From NCBI GenBank assembly GCA_965220235.1, contig OZ244815.1, positions 124,001 through 188,000 on the forward strand: a stretch of DNA of 64,000 nt, given 5' to 3'. This document shows positions 35,386 to 45,371 of the stretch, one piece after another. The position numbers and the translations under genes were made by a program. How positions within the stretch are numbered: the first letter of the stretch is position 1; every line of letters starts with the position of its first letter. Below the pieces are notes generated by a model. The model worked only from the letters and a program-made list of their open reading frames with translations. It did not search any database and had not been told where the DNA came from. The stretch comes from Bin55 sp965220235. GTDB taxonomy: Bacteria > Pseudomonadota > Gammaproteobacteria > Pseudomonadales > Azotimanducaceae.

Positions 35386-36180
35386 TCATTCGCTGCATGA
35401 CAGAATCAGACTAGAAGGTCGACAGTCGTAATCGCGATAGGCTATGCGCTCCGTGGATGATGCAGGGGCAAAGAAGAACTTGAATTTCCAGTCAACGGAT
35501 AGCTCATCCAAAATTGATCGAGCCATATCTGGTTCATAACGATAGTTCTGAGTCATCGTCATTGCTGCGATCGTTGCAAAGAAATTGATTTTGTGCTTCT
35601 CGTTCATCATGATATTGGCCGTTTGAAGGGACCTGGTCGCCTTGTCGATTTCAAGCATGACACCACCTTGCACGAATTCATCCTTCCCCACCTCGATGTT
35701 CTTCAAACCTACGTACGCCACTCGTTCCGCGCTTTCGTTCTCTACCCTCAACGAATCCCAATCGGTGTTGTGCCTGAGATCGTACCAAGCGTCTTCTGGG
35801 GTCATTCTCGTATAGCGGGGCGTTTTATTACGCTCACGCTCGCGAGGTTCCCGATCCTCGATTGAAACTAGTGTCCACCTAGAATCGTTCTCCGACTGAG
35901 CATCGTATCGTTCGATTCGACTTGGAATGTAATCGAGTGTTGCGTCCAGTTCAAAACTACAGGCTGGGTGTGGTTCGTGTCTATTTAGGTCCATCGCTTT
36001 AACGATGAGCGCACGTTGATCGTCGTTCAGGTTAGGCATTTCAGCCTCAATTACCCAGGTTTTAACGATGCACTCAGATTCTGTGTCATCGGCTGTCGCG
36101 GTAGCGAGCCATACGACGCTGACAACCATCAATAGTCGCGAGACCAGTCGTTTGTACTTAATTTGCGTGTATTCGTTCAT
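35386..36180 (-). CDS. exported protein of unknown function
   Basis: Not recognised. 264 residues with a signal peptide (KRLVSRLLMVVSVVWLATATA, broken here by a preceding basic stretch) cleaved near ADD. The mature protein is acidic, with four cysteines (ECIVK, ACSFE, YDCRP, LSCSE). It contains a TPRYTRMTPEDAWYDLRHNT segment and a beta-rich middle (GGVMLEIDKATRSLQTANI). No domain or enzyme motif is seen. It is separated by more than 200 bases from its neighbours on either side. Confidence 0.7.
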   Translation of the reverse strand: MNEYTQIKYKRLVSRLLMVVSVVWLATATADDTESECIVKTWVIEAEMPNLNDDQRALIVKAMDLNRHEPHPACSFELDATLDYIPSRIERYDAQSENDSRWTLVSIEDREPRERERNKTPRYTRMTPEDAWYDLRHNTDWDSLRVENESAERVAYVGLKNIEVGKDEFVQGGVMLEIDKATRSLQTANIMMNEKHKINFFATIAAMTMTQNYRYEPDMARSILDELSVDWKFKFFFAPASSTERIAYRDYDCRPSSLILSCSE

Positions 36181-36410
36181 GTCCTTTTATGTTCTTCCTC
36201 GTCTAATAGATCGAAATGAAGTCCGTACCGTTAGTTCTTTCTTGCTCAGGAGTTTAGCCGGTTAGTTAGAGACGAATTCGGACCTCTTCCTTGCTGGTGA
36301 CAGATTGTCTGAATTCACCGGTAGACACATACTGTGTGACGATAGTTTCGGCGATATGAAGCGTGGGCGAATTTAGTTACAGATCGCTCCACGAATGAGA
36401 TGCCCTTCAG

Positions 36411-37706
36411 CTACTCAAGTGTTAGAACGAATAACCCGTTTTGTATGTCACTGACGATGATGTTACCGGAAGGGAGAAAGGGATAAACGCTCCATGCACC
36501 AGCAAGCGGAGCATCGTCGTGTTCCGGGAATGTATCGAAAAACGCGATCTCTGAGATCTCTTGCGACGCGAGATCATCGAACTCTAGAACTCGCAATCCG
36601 ACGCTGTAGTTTGCTTGAAAGACACGGTTACCGAGCACGTACAAGTTGTGGTCGGTGGCTTGGGTATCGTGTTCATACGCATAGAGGTATTCGGGCGCGT
36701 CTAAATCGGATACGTCGATGACGTGAGTACGGGTCTGCTGCATAAATGTCAACTCATCCAATTCGTCGCCGAGCAGAAAGTACCGGTGGTCTTCGGTTAA
36801 CCATCCTTGGTGTACATAAGCCTGTTGTTCATACGTCAAAGAAGAGATGGTCACTGGCGATGACTTATCGGATACATCCACGATCTCAAAGTGATCTTCG
36901 TTCGAGCTAAAACATAGCTCTTTGTTAACGTAATCAGAGTCGCTTCCCGCATATACGACACACTGGCTGTCGTGGGTTTTGACCGTCATGTGACAGCCTG
37001 CAAATTGCGGATTGTTCGGTATAGACAGGTCGATCATATGGAGACCTCCCTCGCAGGTATCAGTAAGGACTGCGTATATGAAACCGGTGTCCTCGTTAAT
37101 CACAAGATTGTGAGAGGTCTCAAAGTCGCCATAGATCGTGTCGGCGGCGAATTCCTGAGGCGTCGTCTGATCACGTAATCGCGTTAAATCGAATACTTGC
37201 ATGCCGTGCGCTCCGGCGCGGTCGGCGACGATATACGCGTAGTTCTGGTACACCTTGATATCCCGCCAGAATGAACTTTCCGTCTCTGATGGTAGACGGC
37301 CGATATAGATAGATTCGTCTGGGTCGGTCACGTCCACGAACGCGGTGCCATTGCGCATTCCCATTAACGCATACTCACGATTCGTTTCGGCGTCGTGCCA
37401 ACCCCAGATGTCAGCGGCAAATTCACCACCCAATTCGTCGTTTGGAATATGGCTACGAAGCGCAATGCCTTGACACGCGAAGCCGCCAGATTGACCGTCT
37501 TCGCAAGGCTGTCCGACAATGGGTGGAGGATCCGGCGGAGGAGGTGGCGGAGGAGGTGGCATCAACGGTGGAGATGGTGCTGTCACAATGGGTGCAGGAG
37601 TGCTCCCGCCGCCTCCACAGCCCATAAGTGACATCATGCATACTGTTACGAAGACGGAGAGCGACGCTTTCGGTTCCGCGACACGTAAGCACCCAAGTTG
37701 AACCAC
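36411..37706 (-). CDS. choice-of-anchor B family lipoprotein with LVIVD-type beta-propeller
   Basis: 431 residues from a GTG. The signal ends in a lipobox LMGC followed by glycine, then a long proline-rich linker (residues of about 45-60). The rest is a propeller of LVIVD-like repeats: TAFVDVTDPDESIYIGRLPS, GMQVFDLTRLRD, FEIVDVSDKSSPVTISSL, THVIDVSDLDAPEYLYAY. It matches the choice-of-anchor B proteins found in marine bacteria, surface-anchored proteins of unknown ligand. The proline linker should span the peptidoglycan or glycan layer. Confidence 0.82.
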   Translation of the reverse strand: MVQLGCLRVAEPKASLSVFVTVCMMSLMGCGGGGSTPAPIVTAPSPPLMPPPPPPPPPDPPPIVGQPCEDGQSGGFACQGIALRSHIPNDELGGEFAADIWGWHDAETNREYALMGMRNGTAFVDVTDPDESIYIGRLPSETESSFWRDIKVYQNYAYIVADRAGAHGMQVFDLTRLRDQTTPQEFAADTIYGDFETSHNLVINEDTGFIYAVLTDTCEGGLHMIDLSIPNNPQFAGCHMTVKTHDSQCVVYAGSDSDYVNKELCFSSNEDHFEIVDVSDKSSPVTISSLTYEQQAYVHQGWLTEDHRYFLLGDELDELTFMQQTRTHVIDVSDLDAPEYLYAYEHDTQATDHNLYVLGNRVFQANYSVGLRVLEFDDLASQEISEIAFFDTFPEHDDAPLAGAWSVYPFLPSGNIIVSDIQNGLFVLTLE

Positions 37707-37825
37707 TTGTGATCCACGCTATTGACCGACACATCCAAATTAAACCCGGATGGTCATTTGAACTACCGTTGTCCTCCGACGAATGGCTACAAACGGATTC
37801 AGCCACCTCTGGTTGTTCGCTTGTA

Positions 37826-38794
37826 TTAGTTTGGTTTACGCGCTTTGTGAAAGTACATCGGTGTAAAGATCCCCAATCGTCCTGCGGCTACCAGACTATC
37901 TGCAGCGATGTTCAGAATCTCCTGAACTTCGAACGCTCCTTTAGGTACAGCCCGTAATGATTGAAGGAGACGCAGAGTCAGCGAAGTCACTTTGCGACCG
38001 ATAGTTGACCTTGGAAAGCCTCTCAAGGTTCTCATATTCCCTTCTAGAGGGCTAAACCAAGGGGTATTAGGACTCGAGTCTAAAGCTCGGTCTCGGGTCT
38101 CAAGCAACTCAAACCCAGCAGATTGCAAGCCATCATTTACTTCGTTGAACGAAACGATGTGCGGACACGCATTGCCGAATTCGATACCTTCCTTGATTGC
38201 GCTATGTTCTGCGTTCTCTAGGTCGTTCAAAGGGGTCATGCACCATTCATACCCAGCGAATATCCCACCAGGCTTCAATACGCGAAATATCTCAGCGTAG
38301 ACCGTTTCTTTGTTAGGTGCATGCGCAATTGCTTCAATATGGTAAACAGCATCAAAGCTCCGATCCTGAGCGGGTATTGCCATGAAGTCACCGAGTAGGA
38401 CGTGGCATAAGTCGTCCAATCTAAACTTCCTGTTGTACTCCTCACATTTGCTTAATTGGTATTCGGAAATATTTAATCCGGTAATCTCGGAACGATATTT
38501 TTGTGCTAGCGAACGTAGTGGTCCACCAACACCACAACCAACATCTAAGACGCTCATACCTGGTTTCAACCCTAATGCGTCACCAAGGAAGTACTGATGA
38601 TTCGCGATAGCTTGTTCCAAGGACTCGCCGCGCATAGAAGGTGCAAAGTGAAACGACGGACCCCAACCGAATTCGTAGAAATCAGTAACTAGCTTGTAGT
38701 ACCGTTCAACCATTGACGCATATTCGCCCTTGCCGCTCGCTTGAGAGCGACGGAAGTGTGCGAGCGTCTCCGCGGTGTTCTCTGGCTGGTTCAC
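37826..38794 (-). CDS. sterol C-24 methyltransferase, Erg6/SMT-like
   Basis: 322 residues starting at GTG. It follows yeast Erg6 and plant SMT almost end to end (comparison from memory). The sterol-binding block is FYEFGWG (39-45) with SFHF and GES after it; the SAM site is LDVGCGVGGP (83-92); the second sterol block is IEAIAHAP (153-160); the third is GYEWCMT (181-187). The C-terminal SMT domain runs from about 245 (NTPWFSPLEG) to FTPMYFHKARKP. These enzymes transfer a methyl group from SAM to the C-24 double bond of the sterol side chain. A general small-molecule methyltransferase would lack the C-terminal SMT domain. Bacterial SMTs are rare. No cyclase gene is adjacent; other sterol-type genes lie about 7 kb away. 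Confidence 0.82.
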   Translation of the reverse strand: MNQPENTAETLAHFRRSQASGKGEYASMVERYYKLVTDFYEFGWGPSFHFAPSMRGESLEQAIANHQYFLGDALGLKPGMSVLDVGCGVGGPLRSLAQKYRSEITGLNISEYQLSKCEEYNRKFRLDDLCHVLLGDFMAIPAQDRSFDAVYHIEAIAHAPNKETVYAEIFRVLKPGGIFAGYEWCMTPLNDLENAEHSAIKEGIEFGNACPHIVSFNEVNDGLQSAGFELLETRDRALDSSPNTPWFSPLEGNMRTLRGFPRSTIGRKVTSLTLRLLQSLRAVPKGAFEVQEILNIAADSLVAAGRLGIFTPMYFHKARKPN

Positions 38795-38941
38795 TTTTTA
38801 GATCGAACTACGAATCTATTTCGTCAGAACTTACGTGACTTGCTGGTCGGTAATTTTCAGTATTCAAGGTTAGGCGTTTTCTTTAGGGGGCAATCGTCGC
38901 GCAGGAGTGAGAGCGACTCGTCTCGCCATTCGAAGGTCGTT

Positions 38942-39193
38942 TCACTCTTCTGGATCCTGCTGCTTGGTGGTATACGCTACGTCAATGATCTGAATCGTGC
39001 TGTCCTGCTTTATGACGTCCAGCTGTCCTTCAGACGCGCACTTAACCCGCACGACTTTAGTTGCGATCTCGACGAATTTCACCTGGTATTGTCCAACTTC
39101 ACAGAGTTTCGTCGTGTCAAAGACATAGTCGAAAACGGTACAAGAAGACAGCGTTGCACATACGAAGAGCATCGAAAGTCGTTTCAGTGACAT
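38942..39193 (-). CDS. small lipoprotein of unknown function
   Basis: 83 residues from the ATG at 39193, giving a clean lipoprotein signal (MSLKRLSMLFVCATLSSC). A GTG at 39232 overlapping the previous gene's stop (GTGA) is the alternative and would add 13 residues. The mature part is short, with two more cysteines (KLCEVG and VKCASEG). It is not recognised. It probably forms an operon with the 93-residue gene upstream. Confidence 0.6.
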   Translation of the reverse strand: MSLKRLSMLFVCATLSSCTVFDYVFDTTKLCEVGQYQVKFVEIATKVVRVKCASEGQLDVIKQDSTIQIIDVAYTTKQQDPEE

Positions 39194-39228
39194 CGTTTTA
39201 GAAAAGTCCTTATTGAAGACGACGGATC

Positions 39229-39510
39229 TCACTCTCCGTCGTTACGATCGTCGTCATCTGGAACCTCTTCGCCTGTGTTATACAGGTACCCATCCACAGC
39301 TTCCGACAATTCGCTCGATAGCTTCAATGCTGCTGGCAAACTCATGGAAATCCGTTCCGTGACTGAGCCATCGCCGTTCGCGTAAGCGAGTTCTACACAA
39401 ACCCCCGCCCCGTCGCACCAAATAGTCTCAAATTGCTTTAGGCGTGAAGGTACTTCGGGTCCGGTAGCATCACCATGGAAGTTCGGGGGCGGAGGAAACT
39501 TGAATTTCAA
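39229..39510 (-). CDS. small acidic protein of unknown function
   Basis: 93 residues with no signal peptide or membrane segment. It starts with a proline-rich MKFKFPPPPNFHG and ends in a highly acidic tail (EEVPDDDDRNDGE). The middle resembles a small beta-alpha unit (VCVELAYANGDGSVTERISM). Not recognised. Its stop is four bases from, or overlapping, the next gene's possible GTG start, so the two are probably co-transcribed. Confidence 0.55.
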   Translation of the reverse strand: MKFKFPPPPNFHGDATGPEVPSRLKQFETIWCDGAGVCVELAYANGDGSVTERISMSLPAALKLSSELSEAVDGYLYNTGEEVPDDDDRNDGE

Positions 39511-39821
39511 TGTTCGACTCGTAATCGGGTTAGTACTAGCTAGGTATTGTTACTAAACTCGTCTATCGCATCATTTAAAACGCCTGTTACAGCCGCACAC
39601 TGGGCAGTGTAATTGATAGCATCGCCACAAGGGATCGCGGTCTATTTGCAGGTTCGTTGCGGAATAGATTCGGGCTCGGCGAGATTGGTAAGTCGCGAAC
39701 CACTGAAGGATTCTTTCTACGTCTGAACCAGTAGCCGAGCGGATCGAAGACGTCCGCAACCAAAACCGAGAATATAATAGTTCGCAGAAATCATGACTAA
39801 AAAGCGATAGTAAGAGCCTCA
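39511..39821. other. intergenic region between divergent small genes
   Basis: About 310 bases between the 93-residue gene and the PEGA lipoprotein gene, which point away from each other. It should contain both promoters. A minus-strand frame over 39571-39852 overlaps the start of the lipoprotein gene and has no supporting signal. I see nothing else that I can defend. Confidence 0.4.
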
Positions 39822-40355
39822 ATGATGAGAAATATACTACAGATAGGTTCACTGATAGCTTTCATCCTTATTACAGGATGTGCTGCAATCCCTAGTGAGG
39901 TTAATCTGATGGTAAGTACGACACCTGCGGGCGCGACGGTTGTGTCATCCGATGGGTGGACGTGCACGACACCATGCAGTCATCAAGTAATACGTGATTC
40001 TAAGTTTGATTTGGAGGTCACGCAATCAGGCTACAAGCCGGCGAACGAACGTGTGGAGATTCCAGCATTCAAGAGATCCAATCTATACCGGAATGTAGGT
40101 GCGAGTCTCGGATTCATAGTCATGCTGATAGGAGCCGACATCTCAAGTGACCTCGGATCCGCGTTAATTGAAGCCCTTACTGGTGAAGACGCTAGTGTAC
40201 TTTCGACGGGTGAGAAGATCGGTTCGGGATTGATCGGTGGAGTTGTATTCGGTGGTGTTGGATATGCGATTGATCGCATGCGAGACCAAAATAGAGCAGC
40301 TCGTCCAATTCCTGTTGAAATACAGTTAGAACAGGCTGCGGCGGCTTCAGACTAA
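39822..40355 (+). CDS. PEGA-domain lipoprotein
   Basis: 177 residues. Lipobox ITGC after a hydrophobic signal. Residues of about 27-75 form a PEGA-like domain (VNLMVSTTPAGATVVSSDG, then CTTPC and FDLEVTQSGYKPA), which is usually found in surface or envelope proteins. Two glycine-rich hydrophobic segments follow (ASLGFIVMLIGADI and GSGLIGGVVFGGVGYAI), possibly membrane-inserting. Its role is unknown. Confidence 0.75.
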   Translation: MMRNILQIGSLIAFILITGCAAIPSEVNLMVSTTPAGATVVSSDGWTCTTPCSHQVIRDSKFDLEVTQSGYKPANERVEIPAFKRSNLYRNVGASLGFIVMLIGADISSDLGSALIEALTGEDASVLSTGEKIGSGLIGGVVFGGVGYAIDRMRDQNRAARPIPVEIQLEQAAAASD

Positions 40356-40514
40356 CGAATATACGCGGGTGGTCATTGATCTGCTTTCGCAACGTCGATG
40401 ATGGGTGATCCGCATTAACGCAAGATTCATCAATAGTTAAGGGGAATTTTCAGTGCACCACACTGATAAACCTTACGACAACTCGCGACTGGCAGTCTCA
40501 ACCCACGATTGACT

Positions 40515-43196
40515 CTACGGATGCTCACCGTAGTAAATACGGAGACGCCACGAAAATGACTGACCAACGTCGTCGGTGTCCCCATCGAACACTTCTAATC
40601 GCCATTCGCCGTCGGGATTCTCGCCATAAAAGGCGTTGGTAAGCATTCGCCACGTGAAAGTTCCCATTTCGTGTACAGCTAGCGCTTCGTCGAAAACTTG
40701 ACCAACAACGCTTCTCGTACCTGCGGGTGAGATCAAGTCAACGCCTAGGTCGTTAGGGAAATCGTGTTGCCAGTCGATCTCGATGACGACAGCTTCAATG
40801 TTGGCGTCCGCGCGCAGACCACGTACGTTCAGCGTTTGACTTATACCCGAGAGGTCGTTGTCGGGAATGTCTACCGTTTCGATGAATTCGAACCAGGCGG
40901 ATTCATGGAAGTCACCAAGCGAATTCGGTTCATATTCCTTCGCAAATGCCACCGCGTCATCGAGTGCAACCGCACCGAAACCATACCAGTTATGAAATGA
41001 ATATCCGGCCGCGTTCTCGGTCCAGGGTAGCTGGACGATTCGAGAGGATTCATCGATGGTCAGCTCAACGACTTCGATGTTCGCGTCGATTTTGCGTGCG
41101 GTATTCGCGAGTATGTGTTTCACGTCGCGCCATGTAAACGCGGGGTCTTCTTCCAAGAGCACCGCGACAGCGCCTGAGGCGTTCGGTGCTGCTGAAGATG
41201 TACCGTTCATGAGCGATACGTAGTCACCATGCGGATTTAGCTCACTATCACTTTCTAGACTGACGGCTGTTCCAAATGCCTTCACAAGAGTCCCAAGCCC
41301 TCGATCGAATCCCATCGAATCTGTCGTAACTAGCGCTGGGAAGTTAACGCCAAATTCGCCGCCTGGTGCGCTAACCCAAAGATTCGCTCCTACACTGGAG
41401 TAGCTGGCTTTTGTTCCCGCTGCGTTATGCGCCCCGACAACGATCAAATATGGAAGAGATTGAATCGGGTCGAGTTGGGTGGACAAACAACCGATCTCGT
41501 CGTTGATGGCTCGATGTAACGAACTACAGTCGCCGAAACTGTTGCCCGCAGCTTTGACATAAATAGCGCCTTTGCCAGACCGCAACTTTCGGATACCGTT
41601 CAAAAACACTTGCTCTTCAAAGACCGCGAGTTTCCTAGGTGGCTCACCTATCGATCCGAAACTCATGTTGAAGATGTCAACGTCGGTTGAATCGGGTTGA
41701 TAATCGCTTGCGCCATGTGAAGCTATCAGCGCATGCAGCTGTTCGGCGGCCTGAAGCATGTTGTAGCCTCGAAGCTGTGCGCCAGGCGCTACGCCTCGAC
41801 CACCGATGCTGTTATCTGCCGTTGCAGCGATCAGTCCTGCGACTGAGGTTCCATGTCCGACCGCTGGATCAAAGTTGAAAGGGTCGGTCGACTCTTGTCG
41901 AACGAGCCAAGGATCGAGCTCCGTTTCCTCTACGAACGCCGCATTGAAGTTGAATGATGCACCCTGTTCGATGTTGCCCCAAAGATCAGGATGACACAAT
42001 TCCAATCCCGTATCGACAACAGCCACCTTGACCCCAACGCCGGTTGGACCATCGCTTAAAGTCTCCTCCATTCCCATATCTTCGTCAAGCGCTCCTCCTT
42101 GCCTAGCGAACGCTGCTTGCCCTGTGTTATTAAGATGCCATTGATGAGTCAGCAGCGGGTCCGTACCACTCGGCATCAACTCCTGGTCCGGCGCGACACA
42201 GGTAAATTGGATTCGCTTTAGTGCGTCGAACGTAAATCCCGTTTGACCTCGAGCAAACACGAATTGCCCAATGGCAGGATAAGCGCCACTATATACACTG
42301 AACAATACGAAATACGTTGTATTTGCATTGAGCGACTCCCGAGTGAACGTAACGGAGATATCAAATGGTTCCCCTTTGGGGTCGAGAGGCAATATCCGTG
42401 AGTGAATGGTCGCAACAGAAGTAAAGGAAACATCGTCAGGGTCATCGGTCGTTTCGTCGGGTGCGACGGACAGCAGTTCGCTTCGCAGCGTTGAGATTGG
42501 CGTCGCCCTACCCCCTAGGTTGAGCACTGAAACCGTAAACGTGGGTTCCGTCGCAGAGTGATCGAGTTTTGGGAAGACGAAGTACTCTAAATCCAACGAG
42601 TCTTTATCGGTTGGCACTTGGTCAGCTGAAGCTCCGCCAACGACTGTGGGGTTGAGAAGACCTACGTGTCTTCGGAACTGATCGGAGAAGGTCACTCGTG
42701 CTTCTACGACTCTCGGATCGAGCCTCAGTTTCTCTACCAGCGCGGTTGGGTTCGTTCCTTCGGATAGCGTCATGATTGCGAAATCCAATGTCGGATATGC
42801 GCGTCCCGACGGCACATCGTGTTCGACCATGAGATCTTCGAGTGTCGCATCATCGTGCAGCTCAACAATAACACTGGAAGTCAGAGTCCGAAATCGACGC
42901 TGTATCGGATCGAAAATGAAGTGCTTTTCAGGACCTTTAAGGTCCGCGTACGCCACATAGGACGATTCATCTAAGGAAACTCGGTACGTTCGATACTCCT
43001 CGTCGCTCGAAATCTCCATGCGCATCGCACCGACGTCATGGTCAATCGATGTGGTCAAATCGCGGTTCGGAACCACAATAACGTCCTTTTCTGCTTCGCT
43101 AGTGGAATGAAACGCCACCATCTGCCCGTGCACGACGACGAGAGGCATGATCATCGAACAGATTGAGAGCGCAATAATTTTCCTGGAGTGCGGCAT
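40515..43196 (-). CDS. secreted kexin-like subtilase with P domain
   Basis: 893 residues. Signal peptide (KIIALSICSMIMPLVVVHG), then a long propeptide-like region (about 30-350). The S8 peptidase domain has the catalytic triad D395 (VVDTG), H448 (GHGTSVAG) and S667 (NGTSSAAP). Residues of about 770-893 form a proprotein-convertase P domain (IDWQHDFPNDLGVDLISP; GEWRLEVFDGDTDD). It is a close paralogue of the gene at 60951-63686. It should be exported and self-processed; its substrates may be the large surface proteins of this region (inference). Confidence 0.92.
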   Translation of the reverse strand: MPHSRKIIALSICSMIMPLVVVHGQMVAFHSTSEAEKDVIVVPNRDLTTSIDHDVGAMRMEISSDEEYRTYRVSLDESSYVAYADLKGPEKHFIFDPIQRRFRTLTSSVIVELHDDATLEDLMVEHDVPSGRAYPTLDFAIMTLSEGTNPTALVEKLRLDPRVVEARVTFSDQFRRHVGLLNPTVVGGASADQVPTDKDSLDLEYFVFPKLDHSATEPTFTVSVLNLGGRATPISTLRSELLSVAPDETTDDPDDVSFTSVATIHSRILPLDPKGEPFDISVTFTRESLNANTTYFVLFSVYSGAYPAIGQFVFARGQTGFTFDALKRIQFTCVAPDQELMPSGTDPLLTHQWHLNNTGQAAFARQGGALDEDMGMEETLSDGPTGVGVKVAVVDTGLELCHPDLWGNIEQGASFNFNAAFVEETELDPWLVRQESTDPFNFDPAVGHGTSVAGLIAATADNSIGGRGVAPGAQLRGYNMLQAAEQLHALIASHGASDYQPDSTDVDIFNMSFGSIGEPPRKLAVFEEQVFLNGIRKLRSGKGAIYVKAAGNSFGDCSSLHRAINDEIGCLSTQLDPIQSLPYLIVVGAHNAAGTKASYSSVGANLWVSAPGGEFGVNFPALVTTDSMGFDRGLGTLVKAFGTAVSLESDSELNPHGDYVSLMNGTSSAAPNASGAVAVLLEEDPAFTWRDVKHILANTARKIDANIEVVELTIDESSRIVQLPWTENAAGYSFHNWYGFGAVALDDAVAFAKEYEPNSLGDFHESAWFEFIETVDIPDNDLSGISQTLNVRGLRADANIEAVVIEIDWQHDFPNDLGVDLISPAGTRSVVGQVFDEALAVHEMGTFTWRMLTNAFYGENPDGEWRLEVFDGDTDDVGQSFSWRLRIYYGEHP

Positions 43197-43464
43197 TTCG
43201 TCTCCGATTCATATTTGGTTTTAGACGTATTTAGACTGCGAGCGTTCAGGCTTGAGATAATTCCGCTTGAACTTAAGAGAGCAGGGAAGGCCCGTTCGCG
43301 TCTAGACTCGGATTATCCAAGCGGTGTTTCATGGCTGGATTTACGTTTGATCCATGTCTATACGACTGAGCATTCCATTGTTCGTGCGAAATACCGCCAC
43401 GTTTTGGCGCGGATGACTATGCTCGATTGACAACCTGGCCACTGCTCACGTGAAAATATTTGTA

Positions 43465-43508
43465 AATCAATAAGTTATTAATCTATTCACAGTGGCACGG
43501 CAGTTGTT
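43465..43508 (+). promoter_or_regulatory. IHF site and sigma-54-type (-24/-12) promoter
   Basis: AATCAATAAGTTA (43465-43477) fits the IHF consensus WATCAANNNNTTR exactly. Fifteen bases on, TGGCACGGCAGTTGTT (43493-43508) matches the sigma-54 -24 element (TGGCACG) with TTG at the -12 spacing; the usual C after TTG is T. The same two blocks in the same order occur at 47963-48006. Transcription would start near 43519 and serve the FG-GAP gene. Confidence 0.6.
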
Positions 43509-43536
43509 TAAATTAGTACATATCGGTAATCCTAGA

Positions 43537-45213
43537 GTGACACGATTGAACTCAGTGCTGAACTTAAACCTCGTCCCCGAACAGTGGCGGACTAGATTCC
43601 GATCTCTTCGATCTTCTAGAGCCGATGCTAAGTGCCTATTTCAAGGGATCGGCACCGCGCTCGCGATGATCGTTGCAACGGGTTTTGCAGGTAACAGCGC
43701 AGCCAATGAGTCTGAGCTGTTTGATATTCACGAGATCGACACCGGAAAAGCCGAGTATCAAACGGTACTGACAGGTTCGTTTATCGATTCAGGCCACGTC
43801 GAATTCGCTGTCATAAGTACTGGGAAACACATAGAACCAGACATATCGATATTTCAATTAGATGGGAACGAATGGACATCCGAACGGACTTGGTCGCTTA
43901 ACAAAGATATTCTGTTCGTGGATCGATTGAACGTGTTAGGACGGGATCACTTATTGACCTATAGGCTGGGACGGTTTAGTCGAATCGATTTAGCTTCGAA
44001 CGTCGAGCAAGAATTGTTCGAAATCACCACCGATTTCTCTGGGTCTGCGGATGAAGGTATCCCACGCCTCAAGGTCGTGCACGATCTGAATCGAGATGGC
44101 CTCGACGACATCGTGATGCCTGCGAGAGAGGGGTTCTGGGTGTCAGTGCAACTACAAGACGGCACGTTCTCAGATGCTCGCAAAATCGGACCTCGGGAGC
44201 CACAGCTGGACGCGAAGGCGTATGGTGATGAGCGCAGTTATGGTGAGGTCGGCATAAACGCTCAGACGTTGCCTTGGTATCTAAGTCGTGTACATCAATT
44301 GGATTACGACCTCGATGGTCGAAGTGACCTCGCGTTCTGGAACGACTCCTCTTTTGCAATCTATCGCCAGGATACCTCAGGTCATTTCATCGAGGAACCG
44401 GATACGTTTATTACCGACGTGCCATTTGATTTTGATGGGTCGTACGCACTCGCGTTTCAGTTTAGCGATAGAAGCGTCGCTTCACTGCTTTTAGGCTTAG
44501 GTGGTCGCTTCGAATACAAGATTTTGCAAGGATTCCCGGACCTGAATCGTGATGGTATCGCCGACCTCGTGACGCTTACTTTTTCAGGACGCCGTATATT
44601 CAGCTTACACGGAAACTATGACGTGCATTTTGGACGAGCAACACCTGAAGGAATTACTTTCTCGCGGTCGCCCGATACATCCGCTCGGACGCCCGGTCCT
44701 GCAGGTGGCGAAGCGTGGGGGTATGCCTCTCAGCGTTACGTTGATTTCGATGGGGACGGCATGACCGATTTAACGATGGGATCCGTCAACACAGGTCTAG
44801 GCGGTATGGCTCGGGCGATGATTGGTAACTCCATTTCGATGAACTTGGTCGTGTATCGATTAGAAGATGGTGTATTTCATCGTCGGCCGGACGTTACGAA
44901 GAAGATTAAAACGCCGTTCGCTCCGTTTACTAAACGCGGGGTGCTTTTTCCTACTGTGCTAGCAGGTGACGTTAACGGCGACGGGCGAATGGATTTACTT
45001 GCGGTTGAGCGATGGGATGAACTGTCAGTTTATCTTGGTATGGACAGTCCGCGATTGTTGAAGGATGAGCCGATAAATCTCGTTGTTGAAGCACCTACGG
45101 ACGAGCGATTCGCGAAAGTTCGCGATTTAAATAGGGATGGTAGAGACGACGTCTTTATCCAATATCCGTCTGACTCTGAGACGAATCGGGTGGTCGTTCT
45201 GATGGCTCAGTGA
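43537..45213 (+). CDS. secreted FG-GAP/VCBS repeat protein
   Basis: About 558 residues. The export signal is internal to a long N-terminus (GTALAMIVATGFAGNSAANE), so the start is uncertain. A GTG at 43492 lies inside the proposed -24 element; the GTG at 43537 is the first in-frame start after the predicted transcription start. The mature part is a beta-propeller of FG-GAP repeats with calcium-type loops: DLNRDGLDDIVMP, DYDLDGRSDLAFW, DLNRDGIADLVTL, DFDGDGMTDLTMG, DVNGDGRMDLLAV, DLNRDGRDDVFIQ. It is probably a surface or extracellular binding protein. Confidence 0.78.
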   Translation: MTRLNSVLNLNLVPEQWRTRFRSLRSSRADAKCLFQGIGTALAMIVATGFAGNSAANESELFDIHEIDTGKAEYQTVLTGSFIDSGHVEFAVISTGKHIEPDISIFQLDGNEWTSERTWSLNKDILFVDRLNVLGRDHLLTYRLGRFSRIDLASNVEQELFEITTDFSGSADEGIPRLKVVHDLNRDGLDDIVMPAREGFWVSVQLQDGTFSDARKIGPREPQLDAKAYGDERSYGEVGINAQTLPWYLSRVHQLDYDLDGRSDLAFWNDSSFAIYRQDTSGHFIEEPDTFITDVPFDFDGSYALAFQFSDRSVASLLLGLGGRFEYKILQGFPDLNRDGIADLVTLTFSGRRIFSLHGNYDVHFGRATPEGITFSRSPDTSARTPGPAGGEAWGYASQRYVDFDGDGMTDLTMGSVNTGLGGMARAMIGNSISMNLVVYRLEDGVFHRRPDVTKKIKTPFAPFTKRGVLFPTVLAGDVNGDGRMDLLAVERWDELSVYLGMDSPRLLKDEPINLVVEAPTDERFAKVRDLNRDGRDDVFIQYPSDSETNRVVVLMAQ

Positions 45214-45371
45214 CATAATGGACTAACGTTTTAGGTACAGGGGCGCGACGGGTCGAAAACAGTACTTTGACCTTGAGCAGGTAATACGTTCATGAGAAGT
45301 ACGTTTACGTCGAAGATTCCGAAGATCCGTCAAAAGTCATATCATCTCGTCAATCGACGAGGAAGTCACGT

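Noticed and set aside
39571..39852. A 93-codon minus-strand frame with several cysteines.
   Set aside because: It covers the promoter and first codons of the divergent PEGA lipoprotein gene and has no supporting start signal.
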